DNA of 64,000 nt. It comes from Ruminococcus flavefaciens. GTDB lineage: Bacteria > Bacillota > Clostridia > Oscillospirales > Ruminococcaceae. Location: NCBI GenBank assembly GCA_015067005.1, contig SVNH01000016.1, forward strand, positions 1-64,000, read 5' to 3'. The notes under the pieces were generated by a model. That model did not search any database. It was not told where the DNA came from and worked only from the letters and a program-made list of their open reading frames with translations. A program made the translations under genes and the position numbers. Below, piece by piece: positions 52,396 to 61,884 of the stretch (positions are counted from its first letter, which is position 1; each line of letters opens with the position of its first letter).

Positions 52396-52424
52396 TTGAA
52401 AAATCCGGAACATAGTGGTATAAT
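52396..52424 (+). promoter_or_regulatory. sigma-A promoter for gdhA
   Basis: TTGAAA 52396-52401, 17-base spacer, TATAAT 52419-52424. Confidence 0.85.
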
Positions 52425-52433
52425 AGACCTTGA

Positions 52434-53840
<1,407 letters not shown>

Positions 53841-53868
53841 TTAAGAATCAGATAGTATAAATGATATT

Positions 53869-53898
53869 GCCTCCCATCGTTATCGGTGGGAGGCTTTT
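53869..53898 (+). terminator. gdhA terminator
   Basis: GCCTCCCA (53869-53876) pairs with TGGGAGGC (53887-53894), followed by TTTTGTT. Confidence 0.88.
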
Positions 53899-53899
53899 G

Positions 53900-54076
53900 T
53901 TATGGCTGTTCAGCCTGAAACGGAAGAATATCCCCATAGGAATCGCGCTTGGCTATATCATTTGCCGGAGTTGGTATAAGCCCGGTCATATCGCCTGATG
54001 AAACAGCCGGGAACTCATATCCGTCCTCATCCGGACGCGGTTCTGGTACGGGGATTTCCTTTTTCTTTTTACTCAT
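53900..54076 (-). CDS. Small charged protein, unknown function
   Basis: 58 aa from the ATG at 54076 on the minus strand, chosen because AGAGGTGA lies about 6 bases ahead; a longer ORF from 54196 has no ribosome site. The protein is soluble, starts with a Lys run (MSKKKKEIPVPEP) and is rich in Pro, Asp and Glu. No motif. Only a possible TATATT -10 was seen upstream. Confidence 0.5.
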   Translation of the reverse strand: MSKKKKEIPVPEPRPDEDGYEFPAVSSGDMTGLIPTPANDIAKRDSYGDILPFQAEQP

Positions 54077-54151
54077 AATAATCACCTCTGATGCTATTAT
54101 TGTGCAAATATTTATAAAATATACCATTTGTATGAAAAATTCAGAAAAGCA

Positions 54152-54180
54152 TTGATTTTTTCTCCGGAACGTAGTATAAT
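54152..54180 (+). promoter_or_regulatory. sigma-A promoter for the HD protein
   Basis: TTGATT 54152-54157, 17-base spacer, TATAAT 54175-54180. Confidence 0.8.
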
Positions 54181-54210
54181 ACATATAGTAATTCAAAGGG
54201 GTGGATGTTT

Positions 54211-54717
54211 ATGCTGAATGCTATCGGTTCCCGAAAGGAACTGCTGCTTACAGATTACTATCCGATGATATGTGATATTATCGGTTCGGATAAGCTTGAT
54301 GAGCTGAAAAATATCACTCATCATATATCTACGACTCGCTTTCAGCATTGCGTGAATGTGTCATATTACAGCTATATAGTCTGCCGGAAGCTTCATCTTA
54401 ATGCACGTTCGGCTGCAAGGGCTGGTCTTTTGCACGATCTCTTCTACTATGACCGCAAGGAATATAACTTTCTGCGTGAAAAAGGACAGCCCTCTCATAG
54501 TGCCATGCATTCCGCTCAGGCAGCTGAAAATGCAGCTGAGGTAACAAGTATCTCGCCTCTGGAACGTGATATTATCGAGAAGCATATGTGGCCGATGACA
54601 CGTCCATTGCCAAAGTATAAGGAAACGTATGTAATAACTGTAATTGATAAATACTGTGCGGTGCTTGAATTCTGCATACCAAAATTCAAAAAAGCTGTAA
54701 AATCTAAAAAGCGTTAA
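54211..54717 (+). CDS. HD-domain protein (putative phosphohydrolase)
   Basis: 168 aa from ATG 54211 (AAGGGGTG upstream; ATG 54205 is too close to it). HD metal residues: His in TRFQHCVNVSYYS (about residue 47), HD in ARAGLLHDLFYYD (about 74-75), and a later Asp in ITVIDKYCAVLE. It resembles small HD hydrolases of the YfbR/YqeK type, which act on nucleotides. It is transcribed alone and ends at a terminator. Confidence 0.82.
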   Translation: MLNAIGSRKELLLTDYYPMICDIIGSDKLDELKNITHHISTTRFQHCVNVSYYSYIVCRKLHLNARSAARAGLLHDLFYYDRKEYNFLREKGQPSHSAMHSAQAAENAAEVTSISPLERDIIEKHMWPMTRPLPKYKETYVITVIDKYCAVLEFCIPKFKKAVKSKKR

Positions 54718-54745
54718 GAGTTCTCGCCTGCGGGAACTCTTTTTA
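54717..54745 (+). terminator. Terminator of the HD gene
   Basis: AGAGTTC pairs with GAACTCT across a C/G-rich loop, followed by TTTTTAT. The stem begins at the last base of the stop codon. Confidence 0.82.
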
Positions 54746-54851
54746 TCTGATGAAAAAGCTTCTCAAAGCGGAAATAGTGACGATTTGGTGAATACTTTAT
54801 GTCTAACAGATGACTCTTTGCCAAATAATTGATCACAATATGCTATCCGGC

Positions 54852-54880
54852 TTGACAAATTACTTCTGCTTGTGTATAAT
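54852..54880 (+). promoter_or_regulatory. sigma-A promoter for the cohesin-like lipoprotein
   Basis: Perfect consensus TTGACA 54852-54857, 17-base spacer, TATAAT 54875-54880. Confidence 0.9.
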
Positions 54881-54967
54881 TAGTATTGGAATATTGTAAT
54901 TGAATAATATGTATGCTGCCTTGAGGCACTCGGGCAGGGCATTATCTATATGAAAGGAATTTTAAAC

Positions 54968-55888
54968 ATGAAGAATTTAAGAAAAAGACTTATCGCCATC
55001 GCTGCACTGACTTGTATCGCAATGACTTCTTTTACCTGCGTTGGATGTTCCGACAGTAAAAGCAGCAGCAGTGAGAATGCAGCTGATGTTGATCTCGATG
55101 ACAGCCCGATCGAACTCGTAACAAATGAGAACGGTGCTATGGTCGCTGCACCTTTCCAGGTAGTAAGACCGGATGAAAACGGCAAGGTTAATTTCAACGG
55201 CGTTGACATCAATGCTCCGGACCCGACTCAGGCTACAACTAAGAAAAAGAACACTGTTGTTTATGAGGTCGTAACAGAAGCTGACGGACAGCCTAAAACA
55301 GAGTTCGTTCCTGTAACTGACCTTAATCATCAGAATGTTACTGATGCAAGCGGTCAGGTAGTTACTGAGGCTGTTACTGTTACTCAGGCTGCAAGCGAAG
55401 CAGGATCAGATGATTCCGGTGACTACAAGAGCGATACAGAGTCGATGTATATATTCTGGATCGACATTGAGAAGGACATAAACTATGAATTTGACGGTCA
55501 GTTCTTAAAGGCTTCATTCAAGATCAAAGACGATGCTCCTGAACAGGATTACCCTGTAAGTATTTCTCCTGATCTTTCTACCGTTGGCGGTAAGAGCCTC
55601 AATAAGGATGTAAAGGTTTACAACGGTACTATTCGTGTTGGCGGAGATATTGATAAGAAGAGCATTCCATCAGATCAGTTTGCGATCTATGCTGATAACG
55701 TTTCAGCAAAGCCTGGTGATACAATTGATTATTATGTAAATATCAATAATAACCCGGGTATGGCTGCATTCATGGTATGGTTCTCATATGATTCAAATGC
55801 TATGGAGTGTCTTGGCGTTGAAGCTTGCGGAAAGTTTGAGGAGATCTCATCACGTACATCACCACAGGTTGGCACAAAGAATCAGTAA
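54968..55888 (+). CDS. Lipoprotein with two cohesin-like half domains in reversed order
   Basis: 306 aa from ATG 54968 (AAAGGA 9 bases ahead). Signal peptide 1-26 with lipid Cys27 in a TCVGC box (Cys at -3 is unusual). Residues 28-155 are a Thr/Asp-rich linker with VVTEADG-like repeats. Residues 158-226 resemble the second half of a cohesin (FKIKDDAPEQDYPVSIS, then NGTIRVGG). Residues 239-292 resemble a first half (SAKPGDTIDYYVNINNNPGM, then WFSYDSNAM). The chain then ends. The terminator right after the stop suggests that it is not a simple frameshift. Probably a surface-anchored binding protein. Confidence 0.75.
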   Translation: MKNLRKRLIAIAALTCIAMTSFTCVGCSDSKSSSSENAADVDLDDSPIELVTNENGAMVAAPFQVVRPDENGKVNFNGVDINAPDPTQATTKKKNTVVYEVVTEADGQPKTEFVPVTDLNHQNVTDASGQVVTEAVTVTQAASEAGSDDSGDYKSDTESMYIFWIDIEKDINYEFDGQFLKASFKIKDDAPEQDYPVSISPDLSTVGGKSLNKDVKVYNGTIRVGGDIDKKSIPSDQFAIYADNVSAKPGDTIDYYVNINNNPGMAAFMVWFSYDSNAMECLGVEACGKFEEISSRTSPQVGTKNQ

Positions 55889-55898
55889 TAGTAAAAAT

Positions 55899-55928
55899 GC
55901 GCCGGAGTTGTATGCTCCGGCGCTTATG
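55899..55928 (+). terminator. Terminator of the lipoprotein gene
   Basis: GCGCCGGAG pairs with CTCCGGCGC across a 7-base loop, followed by TTATGTT. Confidence 0.8.
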
Positions 55929-55955
55929 TTAAAAGAACAAAATTTAAAAAAGGTC

Positions 55956-55984
55956 TTGACAAAGCAGGTGTATGTTGGTATAAT
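55956..55984 (+). promoter_or_regulatory. sigma-A promoter for cysK
   Basis: Perfect consensus TTGACA 55956-55961, 17-base spacer, TATAAT 55979-55984. Confidence 0.9.
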
Positions 55985-56009
55985 AAAAGCATACCAAACA
56001 GATAGGATA
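55977..56009 (+). promoter_or_regulatory. Candidate Rrf2/CymR-type operator at cysK
   Basis: GGTAT (55977-55981) and ATACC (55991-55995) form a dyad over the -10. TACCAAAC then leads into GATAGGATA (56001-56009). The TACCAAAC word also occurs, inverted, in the promoter of the convergent rrf2 gene. Confidence 0.45.
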
Positions 56010-56032
56010 AATAGTGAAAATTAAGAGGCGAT

Positions 56033-56065
56033 ATGATGAATAAGCATTATTTGATACGATGTTGA
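56033..56065 (+). CDS. Possible 10-codon leader peptide ahead of cysK
   Basis: ATG 56033 (or 56036), with AAGAGG at 56023-56028, encodes MMNKHYLIRC and stops at 56063-56065; the last codon is Cys. TTGATAC at 56051-56057, inside this ORF, can pair with GTATCAA at 56096-56102, 8 bases ahead of the cysK ribosome site. A ribosome paused on the leader could change that pairing. Very short, so only tentative. Confidence 0.3.
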   Translation: MMNKHYLIRC

Positions 56066-56125
56066 AGCTATAACAATAAACTATTTCACGATCAAGTATC
56101 AATTATTAATAAAGGAGAAATTATT

Positions 56126-57052
56126 ATGGGCATCTATAAGAAAATTACTGATATAATCGGAGGAACTCCGCTTCTTGAACTCACAAATATCGAGGAAAAA
56201 TACAATATTGAAGCAAAGATCGTTGCTAAGCTTGAATACTTCAATCCGGCTGGCAGCGTTAAGGACAGGATCGCTAAGGCTATGATAGATGATGCTGAGG
56301 CTAAGGGACTCCTCAAGCCGGGAAGTGTTATAATCGAGCCTACAAGTGGTAATACAGGTATCGGTCTTGCATCTGTTGCTGCATCAAGAGGTTACAGACT
56401 TATCATTGCAATGCCTGAGACTATGAGTATCGAGCGCAGAAATCTCATGAAGGCTTATGGCGCTGAACTCGTACTCACAGATGGCTCAAAGGGCATGAAG
56501 GGCGCTATTGAAAAGGCTCAGCAGTTAGCTGAGGAGATACCTGACAGCTTCATTCCGTCACAGTTCACAAACCCTGCAAACCCGGCTATTCATGAAAAGA
56601 CTACCGGCGTTGAGATATGGGATGACACTAACGGTAAAGTTGATATTTTCGTTGCCGGAGTTGGTACAGGCGGAACACTCAGCGGAACAGGTGCATATCT
56701 CAAGTCAAAGAACAAGGATATCAAGATAGTTGCAGTTGAACCTAAGGGCTCACCGGTGCTTTCAGAGGGCACAGCAGGTCCTCACAAGATACAGGGCATT
56801 GGCGCCGGATTTGTTCCGGAAACCCTCAATACAGGAATATATGACGAGGTCATTGCAGTTGAGAACGAGGATGCTTTCAGCGTTGGCAGAGATATTGCAC
56901 GTACAGAAGGTGTACTTGTAGGTATTTCATCTGGTGCGGCTGTATGGGCAGCACTTGAACTTGCAAAGCGTCCTGAGAATAAAGGCAAGACCATTGTTGC
57001 ACTTCTCCCTGATACAGGCGAGCGTTATCTTTCAACTCCGATGTTTGAATAA
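56126..57052 (+). CDS. cysK: Cysteine synthase (O-acetylserine sulfhydrylase)
   Basis: 308 aa fold-II PLP enzyme making cysteine from O-acetylserine and sulfide. PLP lysine in [11 protein letters not shown] (about residue 41), the substrate loop [14 protein letters not shown] and the PLP phosphate loop [12 protein letters not shown]. It is CysK rather than cystathionine beta-synthase because it lacks extra domains. AAAGGAGAAATTATT precedes the ATG. It likely has a cysteine-responsive leader and operator, and faces the Rrf2 regulator gene across a shared terminator. Confidence 0.96.
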   Translation: MGIYKKITDIIGGTPLLELTNIEEKYNIEAKIVAKLEYFNPAGSVKDRIAKAMIDDAEAKGLLKPGSVIIEPTSGNTGIGLASVAASRGYRLIIAMPETMSIERRNLMKAYGAELVLTDGSKGMKGAIEKAQQLAEEIPDSFIPSQFTNPANPAIHEKTTGVEIWDDTNGKVDIFVAGVGTGGTLSGTGAYLKSKNKDIKIVAVEPKGSPVLSEGTAGPHKIQGIGAGFVPETLNTGIYDEVIAVENEDAFSVGRDIARTEGVLVGISSGAAVWAALELAKRPENKGKTIVALLPDTGERYLSTPMFE

Positions 57053-57063
57053 AATATGTAATA

Positions 57064-57103
57064 AACTCCGCAGTAGCTGATATGCTGGCTGCGGAGTTTT
57101 TTT
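57064..57103. terminator. Terminator between cysK and the convergent rrf2 gene
   Basis: A 10-bp stem AACTCCGCAG (57064-57073) with CTGCGGAGTT (57089-57098), then TTTTT on the plus strand. It slightly overlaps the end of the minus-strand gene. Confidence 0.88.
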
Positions 57104-57536
57104 ATATACAGTAATCGCCGGAACCGGAGACGTTCTTGTCAATGATGTCCTGTAAGGTTATTCCGTTGAGGTAATCTGTAACGGCAGCGTATAATCCTTC
57201 CCATACGAACAGGGTAGAGCATTCCGAGGCTCTTGGACATTCATTCGGCTCAAATTCAAGGCAGGCTACCGGAGCAAGACTACCTTCAGTAGCTCTCAGG
57301 ACAGCGCCGACAGAGCATTCAGACGGCTTTTGTGAGAGCATATAGCCTCCGTGGTTGCCGCGGTTGGTTTTAAGCAGACCGCTTCTGTTCAGCAGCGGTA
57401 CGATCTGTTCGAGGTATTTTTTTGATATATTCTGGCGTTCAGCAATATCCTTCAGAGAGACGAACCCTTCTTCCTGATGCAGCGCGAGGTCATACAGCAT
57501 ACGCAGAGCATATCTGCCTTTGGTTGAGATCTTCAT
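57102..57536 (-). CDS. Rrf2-family transcription regulator (CymR/IscR-like)
   Basis: 144 aa from the ATG at 57536 (AAGGAG upstream on the minus strand). Winged helix: MKISTKGRYALRMLYDLA, then SKKYLEQIVPLLNRSGLLKTNRG and GGYMLS. Three cysteines in the C-terminal part (Cys92, Cys100, Cys106) recall the cluster ligands of IscR, but with spacing x7 and x5. It may sense cysteine through CysK (as CymR does) or an Fe-S cluster. The convergent cysK neighbour favours a cysteine-metabolism role. Confidence 0.88.
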   Translation of the reverse strand: MKISTKGRYALRMLYDLALHQEEGFVSLKDIAERQNISKKYLEQIVPLLNRSGLLKTNRGNHGGYMLSQKPSECSVGAVLRATEGSLAPVACLEFEPNECPRASECSTLFVWEGLYAAVTDYLNGITLQDIIDKNVSGSGDYCI

Positions 57537-57587
57537 AAATTTCTCCTTAATAAATTGTGTTGAGATGTTAAAAGACAATCTATATCA

Positions 57588-57616
57588 ATTATACCATAGG
57601 TTTGGTAGGTTTTCAA
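57588..57616 (-). promoter_or_regulatory. rrf2 promoter with an embedded TACC/GGTA dyad
   Basis: On the minus strand, TTGAAA (57611-57616), 17-base spacer, TATAAT (57588-57593). The spacer holds TACCATAG-GTTTGGTA (57592-57607), a TACC-N8-GGTA dyad related to the cysK site. This suggests autoregulation. Confidence 0.6.
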
Positions 57617-57669
57617 GTGGATTTGATTGGTGAATCTGAATATATTTTGCACTCTCAAATTGTAACATA

Positions 57670-57701
57670 TCACAAAAGAAAAGCCGCAGCGGAAACTGCG
57701 G
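57670..57701 (-). terminator. Terminator of the pfl operon
   Basis: On the minus strand CCGCAG-TTTCCG-CTGCGG followed by CTTTTCTTTT. Confidence 0.82.
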
Positions 57702-57715
57702 ATAAGTGAGGCTTA

Positions 57716-57955
57716 TTAAAGAGTTGAGTGGAATGTACGCGATATTACGTCGTCCTGCTGTTCTTTTGTCAGCTTTACGAAGTTTACAGCGTAACCGGAT
57801 ACTCTTATGGTCAGCTGCGGATACTTTTCGGGGTGAGCCTGAGCATCGAGAAGAGTCTCTCGTGTGAAAACGTTTACATTGAGGTGATGACCGCCTTTTT
57901 CAACATAGCCATCGAGAAGCTCTATAAGGTTATCAATTTGTTTCTGATTATCCAT
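57716..57955 (-). CDS. Stand-alone glycyl-radical domain of pyruvate formate-lyase
   Basis: 79 aa. It matches the last 75 or so residues of Escherichia coli Pfl[37 protein letters not shown] and [14 protein letters not shown]. Gly54 of RVSGYAV is the radical site, 25 residues from the end as in PflB. It resembles the E. coli rescue protein GrcA (YfiD), but here the large chain encoded upstream has no radical domain of its own, so this is the only source of it in the operon. AAAGGAG lies 7 bases ahead of its ATG. Last gene before the terminator. Confidence 0.9.
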   Translation of the reverse strand: MDNQKQIDNLIELLDGYVEKGGHHLNVNVFTRETLLDAQAHPEKYPQLTIRVSGYAVNFVKLTKEQQDDVISRTFHSTL

Positions 57956-57981
57956 ATTAATTCTCCTTTATCAGTATTATA

Positions 57982-58191
57982 TCAGTCTTCCTCGGTTTCG
58001 AGTTCGGTTGGCTGGCAGCAAGCGCCTTTGACACCGCAGTCGGTGCTGTTTACGGTCTCGACCGTAAGGCTGCCGCCGTTTTCTTCGGGAAAGATGTTTA
58101 CGTGACCAGTACCTTCAGACATCAGCTGGTCTATGAGATCAGCAAGTTCTTCCGGCGAACTGGCAGTACCTTTGATGTTGGATTCAAGCAT
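57982..58191 (-). CDS. 69-aa protein between the two parts of pyruvate formate-lyase
   Basis: Its ATG overlaps the stop of the large chain (TAATG), so translation is coupled. The N-terminal part (ELADLIDQLMSEGTGHVNI) resembles the start of the radical domain ([24 protein letters not shown]), but the RVSGYAV loop is absent. Instead there is a cysteine-containing stretch (STDCGVKGACCQ; Cys52, Cys58, Cys59) and an acidic tail. I do not recognise a known family. Position suggests a partner of the split enzyme or of its activation. Confidence 0.75.
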   Translation of the reverse strand: MLESNIKGTASSPEELADLIDQLMSEGTGHVNIFPEENGGSLTVETVNSTDCGVKGACCQPTELETEED

Positions 58192-60296
58192 TATTCTTCA
58201 CCTTTGAGTTTATCAAGATCAAGATCGCCCATGAATACGTCCATATCCTTGCCGAGAGCGTTAGGAATAATGGAGAATGTATTTGAGATACCGTCCTGAG
58301 CGTGTCTGAACGGGAGCTTTGCAACGGATGAAAGTGAAGCTACTGCGCCGTGAGTATCTCTGCCGTGCATCGGGTTAGCGCCCGGAGCGAGCGGAACGCC
58401 CTGCTTGCGTCCGTCGGGAGTGTTGCCGGTCTTTTTGCCGTAAACAACATTTGATGTTATAGTCAGGATAGACATTGTAGGAACACCATCGCGGTAGGTG
58501 TGGTGCTTCTTGACCTTTTCCATGAACTGACGTACAACAGTAACTGCAAGCTGATCGACACGGTCATCATTGTTGCCGTATTTCGGGAAGTCGCCCTCGA
58601 TCTCATAGTCAACAACAACGTTCTTGGCAACGTCGATAACATTTCCAGCCTTGTCCTTGATCTCGATGTCCTTACGGATAGGTTTTACCTTAGCGTATTT
58701 GATAGCCGAGAGCGAATCTGCAACGACTGAAAGACCTGCGATACCTGTTGCAAAGTAACGCTTGACATCTCTGTCGTGGAGAGCCATCTGAAGTCTCTCA
58801 TAGCTGTATTTATCGTGCATATAGTGGATAACATTAAGAGTGTTTACATAAAGACCTGCCAGCCACTCCATCATATCCATATACTTTTCCCATACATCGT
58901 TGAAATCGAGGTATTCGCTGTCTACCGGGCGGTACTTAGGTCCGACCTGAAGTCCGAGACGTTCGTCCACACCGCCGTTTATAGCGTAAAGGAGACACTT
59001 TGCAAGATTTGCTCTTGCACCGAAGAACTGCATTTCCTTGCCGACTCTCATTGAGGATACGCAGCAGGCGATAGCGTAGTCATCACCGTGAACAACTCGC
59101 ATCATATCATCGTTTTCGTACTGGATAGAGGAGGTCTTGATCGACATCTTAGCGCAGTATTCCTTGAACTTTCTTGGAAGTTTCGTAGACCAGAGGACAG
59201 TCATGTTCGGTTCTGGTGCAGTTCCGAGATTTTCGAGAGTGTGCAGATAGCGGAAGCTGTTCTTTGTAACGAGGTGGTGACCGTCAACATCAACACCGCC
59301 GATAGATTCAGTGATCCATGTAGGATCTCCTGAGAAGAGTGAGTTATATTCAGGTGTACGTGCGAATTTCACGATACGCAGCTTCATGATGAAGTGGTCG
59401 ATGAGTTCCTGAGCCTGCTGCTCAGTGATGAGACCGCGTTCGAGGTCACGCTGGATGTAGATGTCGAGGAAGGTCGAGGTGCGTCCGAGGGACATTGCTG
59501 CGCCGTTCTGCTCCTTGACTGCTGCGAGATAGCCGAAATAGAGCCACTGTACAGCTTCCTTTGCATTAGCAGCCGGCTTGGAGATGTCAAATCCGTAGAT
59601 CTCACCGAGCTTCTTGAGTTCCTCAAGAGCTCTTACCTGTTCTGCGAGTTCCTCACGCAGACGGATATTCTTGGAAGTCATTCTGACGAGAGAAGTCTCG
59701 ATCTGGTGCTTCTTATCCTTAATGAGGAGGTCGATACCGTAGAGAGCAACACGGCGGTAGTCGCCGATGATACGTCCTCTGCCGTAAGCATCCGGCAGAC
59801 CTGTAAGGATAGCGGAATGACGTGCGAGGCGCATCTCAGGAGTGTAAGCATCAAAAACACCCTGATTGTGAGTTTTTCTGTATTTTGTGAAGATCTCAAC
59901 AACAGAAGGATCTACTTCGTAGCCGTATTCCTTACAAGCCTGCTGAGCCATTCTTATACCGCCGAAGGGCTGAAGTGAGCGCTTGAAGGGCTTGTCCGTC
60001 TGGAGACCAACGATCTGTTCGAGGTCTTTATTGAGATAGCCGGCACCGTGAGAAGTAATAGTTGAGATAATTTTGGTATCCATATCGAGAACACCGCCGG
60101 CTTCGCGTTCCTGTCTGGAGAGATCCATTACCTGATCCCAGAGTTTTTTAGTCGCGTCGGTAGGTCCTGCAAGGAAGCTTTCATCACCATCGTATGGAGT
60201 GTAATTCTTCTTGATGAAATCACGCACATTAACTGAAGTGTGATTCCAGCGTCCTTCATTGAATCCATCCCATTCTTTTGCCCAAGTGTTAATCAT
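58191..60296 (-). CDS. pflB: Pyruvate formate-lyase, large chain without the glycyl-radical domain
   Basis: 701 aa against about 760 for E. coli PflB. Cleaves pyruvate with CoA to acetyl-CoA and formate. The catalytic pair is Cys411-Cys412 in [20 protein letters not shown], followed by [19 protein letters not shown]. The C-terminus reads [17 protein letters not shown] and stops 18 residues later, at the point where E. coli PflB enters its radical domain. The missing part is encoded by the 79-aa gene at 57716. AAAGGAG precedes the ATG. No activase (pflA) is seen inside the window. Confidence 0.93.
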   Translation of the reverse strand: MINTWAKEWDGFNEGRWNHTSVNVRDFIKKNYTPYDGDESFLAGPTDATKKLWDQVMDLSRQEREAGGVLDMDTKIISTITSHGAGYLNKDLEQIVGLQTDKPFKRSLQPFGGIRMAQQACKEYGYEVDPSVVEIFTKYRKTHNQGVFDAYTPEMRLARHSAILTGLPDAYGRGRIIGDYRRVALYGIDLLIKDKKHQIETSLVRMTSKNIRLREELAEQVRALEELKKLGEIYGFDISKPAANAKEAVQWLYFGYLAAVKEQNGAAMSLGRTSTFLDIYIQRDLERGLITEQQAQELIDHFIMKLRIVKFARTPEYNSLFSGDPTWITESIGGVDVDGHHLVTKNSFRYLHTLENLGTAPEPNMTVLWSTKLPRKFKEYCAKMSIKTSSIQYENDDMMRVVHGDDYAIACCVSSMRVGKEMQFFGARANLAKCLLYAINGGVDERLGLQVGPKYRPVDSEYLDFNDVWEKYMDMMEWLAGLYVNTLNVIHYMHDKYSYERLQMALHDRDVKRYFATGIAGLSVVADSLSAIKYAKVKPIRKDIEIKDKAGNVIDVAKNVVVDYEIEGDFPKYGNNDDRVDQLAVTVVRQFMEKVKKHHTYRDGVPTMSILTITSNVVYGKKTGNTPDGRKQGVPLAPGANPMHGRDTHGAVASLSSVAKLPFRHAQDGISNTFSIIPNALGKDMDVFMGDLDLDKLKGEE

Positions 60297-60369
60297 AGTT
60301 CAGAACTCCTTTACAGATTATTATAATTCTTTCCGGGTAAAAACACGGAAAGATAGATCATCTACGATA

Positions 60370-60399
60370 ATAATATCACATTGACTAAAAAATGTCAAT
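60370..60399 (-). promoter_or_regulatory. sigma-A promoter of the pfl operon with overlapping dyad
   Basis: On the minus strand, TTGACA (60393-60398), 17-base spacer, TATTAT (60370-60375). ATTGAC (60380-60385) and GTCAAT (60394-60399) form an inverted repeat covering the -35 and spacer. The leader also has a CTTTCCG/CGGAAAG hairpin (about 60328-60351). Confidence 0.75.
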
Positions 60400-60572
60400 C
60401 TTTGATTTCTGCAAAAATAACAAAAATGCGGTATTTTTGTATTATGATATTACTAACATTCGTAAGCGCAAGGATTTATCCCGGTGGTTATTTCGCAATA
60501 TAGCCAGCCTCACAAAACTGCTGTAAAAAAACATTCTACTTGTTTGGCGAATTTGTTGAATTGAGAGAAAAA
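60400..60572. other. Intergenic stretch between the permease and pfl genes
   Basis: AT-rich. On the minus strand CAAAAAT/ATTTTTG around ACCGC could act as a weak terminator for the permease gene. No ORF was judged real. Confidence 0.4.
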
Positions 60573-61751
60573 TTATTTTTTGTGTTTTTTTGTTACCTTA
60601 GGCTTATCCGGCGGAGCTTCGGGCAGCTGATTAGGTACTCCGGCGAGCTCTGTCTCTTTCTTTTCAAGCTTGTAGAATGCGAGCTTATAGAAGGTCGCAA
60701 CGAGAGGAACGCCCATGAGCATTCCCATGATACCGAAAAGACTTCCGCCAACTGTGATAGCTGCGAGCACCCATATTTCCGGAAGTCCTACGGATGTTCC
60801 GACTACCTTCGGATAGAATATATTATTGTCTACCTGCTGGAGAATTATCAGGAATACTAAGAATATCAGTGCTTTAGTTGGACTTACCGTGCATATTATG
60901 AATGCGCTCAGTGCCGCACCAATGAGAGCACCGAATATTGGGATAAGTGCGGTAACGCCTATGATAGTGCCGGTCATAGCCGGATATGGCAGGCGCAGTA
61001 TAGATGAACCGATGAAGGTGAGTGTTCCGATGATAATTGCTTCGATGAACTGTCCGATGAAGAAGTTTGTGAAGGTCTCATGTGCTGTTGAGAAGAATCT
61101 ATTCATGCGGCGGATGGTCTTTTCACTGAGATAAGCATTCTGGAAACGTTTTATGTCGTTAGCGAGCTTGTCTTTTCTGAGGAGAAGGTATATAGCAAAA
61201 ATTACTCCTATGATGGTATTTATCAGAGCGGAGGTAACAGAAGTGATGAAAGATATAACAGAGCCGAACAGACCGAATGCGCTTTGAGTCAGTTTATTGA
61301 CAATTTCGTTACGGTCGATCTCAATGTTGTTGAGTTGTTCCTGGAGTCTGGGGTATTGTTTGAGTTTTTTGGTTGAGAACGCCTTGCCTCTTTCGTAAAG
61401 ATCCGGCAATTCGTCGTAGAACAGCTTTCCTGCTGTTATGAATTCAGGGATGACGACTTTCAGCACAAGCGTGATAGTTGCGATAACTATTGTGAAAGAA
61501 AGTATCAGACACAACGGTCTGCGCGAGGCGATTATTTTTGGCGATTTGCTTTTTGGAAAATAATGTTTTTCAAAGAAATTCATAATGATGTTGAAGATAT
61601 AAGCGATTATGCAGCCTATAAGCATAGGCGTGAGTGCTACAAAACTCAGGCTCAGAAGTGTGATGACTAATGAGAAGTTCTGTACTATCAGACATATCGC
61701 GACAGCAAGACCTGCGATGTATAAATATTTTCGCTTTTCGCGTTTTTCCAT
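60573..61751 (-). CDS. AI-2E family permease
   Basis: About 392 aa from the ATG at 61751. Seven or eight membrane helices with the family layout: a helix pair at the start, a charged soluble insert (about residues 110-170) and the conserved block near PAMTGTIIGVTALIPIFGALIG, then QQVDNNIFYPKVVGTSVGLPEIWVL. Members have been linked to AI-2 export or Na+/H+ exchange; the substrate cannot be told here. The C-terminus is Lys/Pro-rich. AAAGGACGG lies 11-19 bases ahead; an ATG at 61775 has no ribosome site. Confidence 0.86.
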   Translation of the reverse strand: MEKREKRKYLYIAGLAVAICLIVQNFSLVITLLSLSFVALTPMLIGCIIAYIFNIIMNFFEKHYFPKSKSPKIIASRRPLCLILSFTIVIATITLVLKVVIPEFITAGKLFYDELPDLYERGKAFSTKKLKQYPRLQEQLNNIEIDRNEIVNKLTQSAFGLFGSVISFITSVTSALINTIIGVIFAIYLLLRKDKLANDIKRFQNAYLSEKTIRRMNRFFSTAHETFTNFFIGQFIEAIIIGTLTFIGSSILRLPYPAMTGTIIGVTALIPIFGALIGAALSAFIICTVSPTKALIFLVFLIILQQVDNNIFYPKVVGTSVGLPEIWVLAAITVGGSLFGIMGMLMGVPLVATFYKLAFYKLEKKETELAGVPNQLPEAPPDKPKVTKKHKK

Positions 61752-61811
61752 TTTAAAAAAGACCGTCCTTTGCATATGTTAGGTTATTTTTGAAGATACC
61801 TCTTCAATTAT

Positions 61812-61840
61812 ATTATATAATAAGTCTGATAAGAAGTCAC
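61812..61840 (-). promoter_or_regulatory. Possible promoter for the AI-2E permease
   Basis: On the minus strand, GTGACT (61835-61840), 17-base spacer, TATAAT (61812-61817). Confidence 0.5.
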
Positions 61841-61884
61841 GCAGTACAATGTAAAATTTTTGTAAACAATGCGAAGCCCCATAC

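Noticed and set aside
59394-59978. 194-codon open frame on the plus strand inside pflB
   Set aside because: Antisense of the conserved enzyme, without a ribosome site or promoter.
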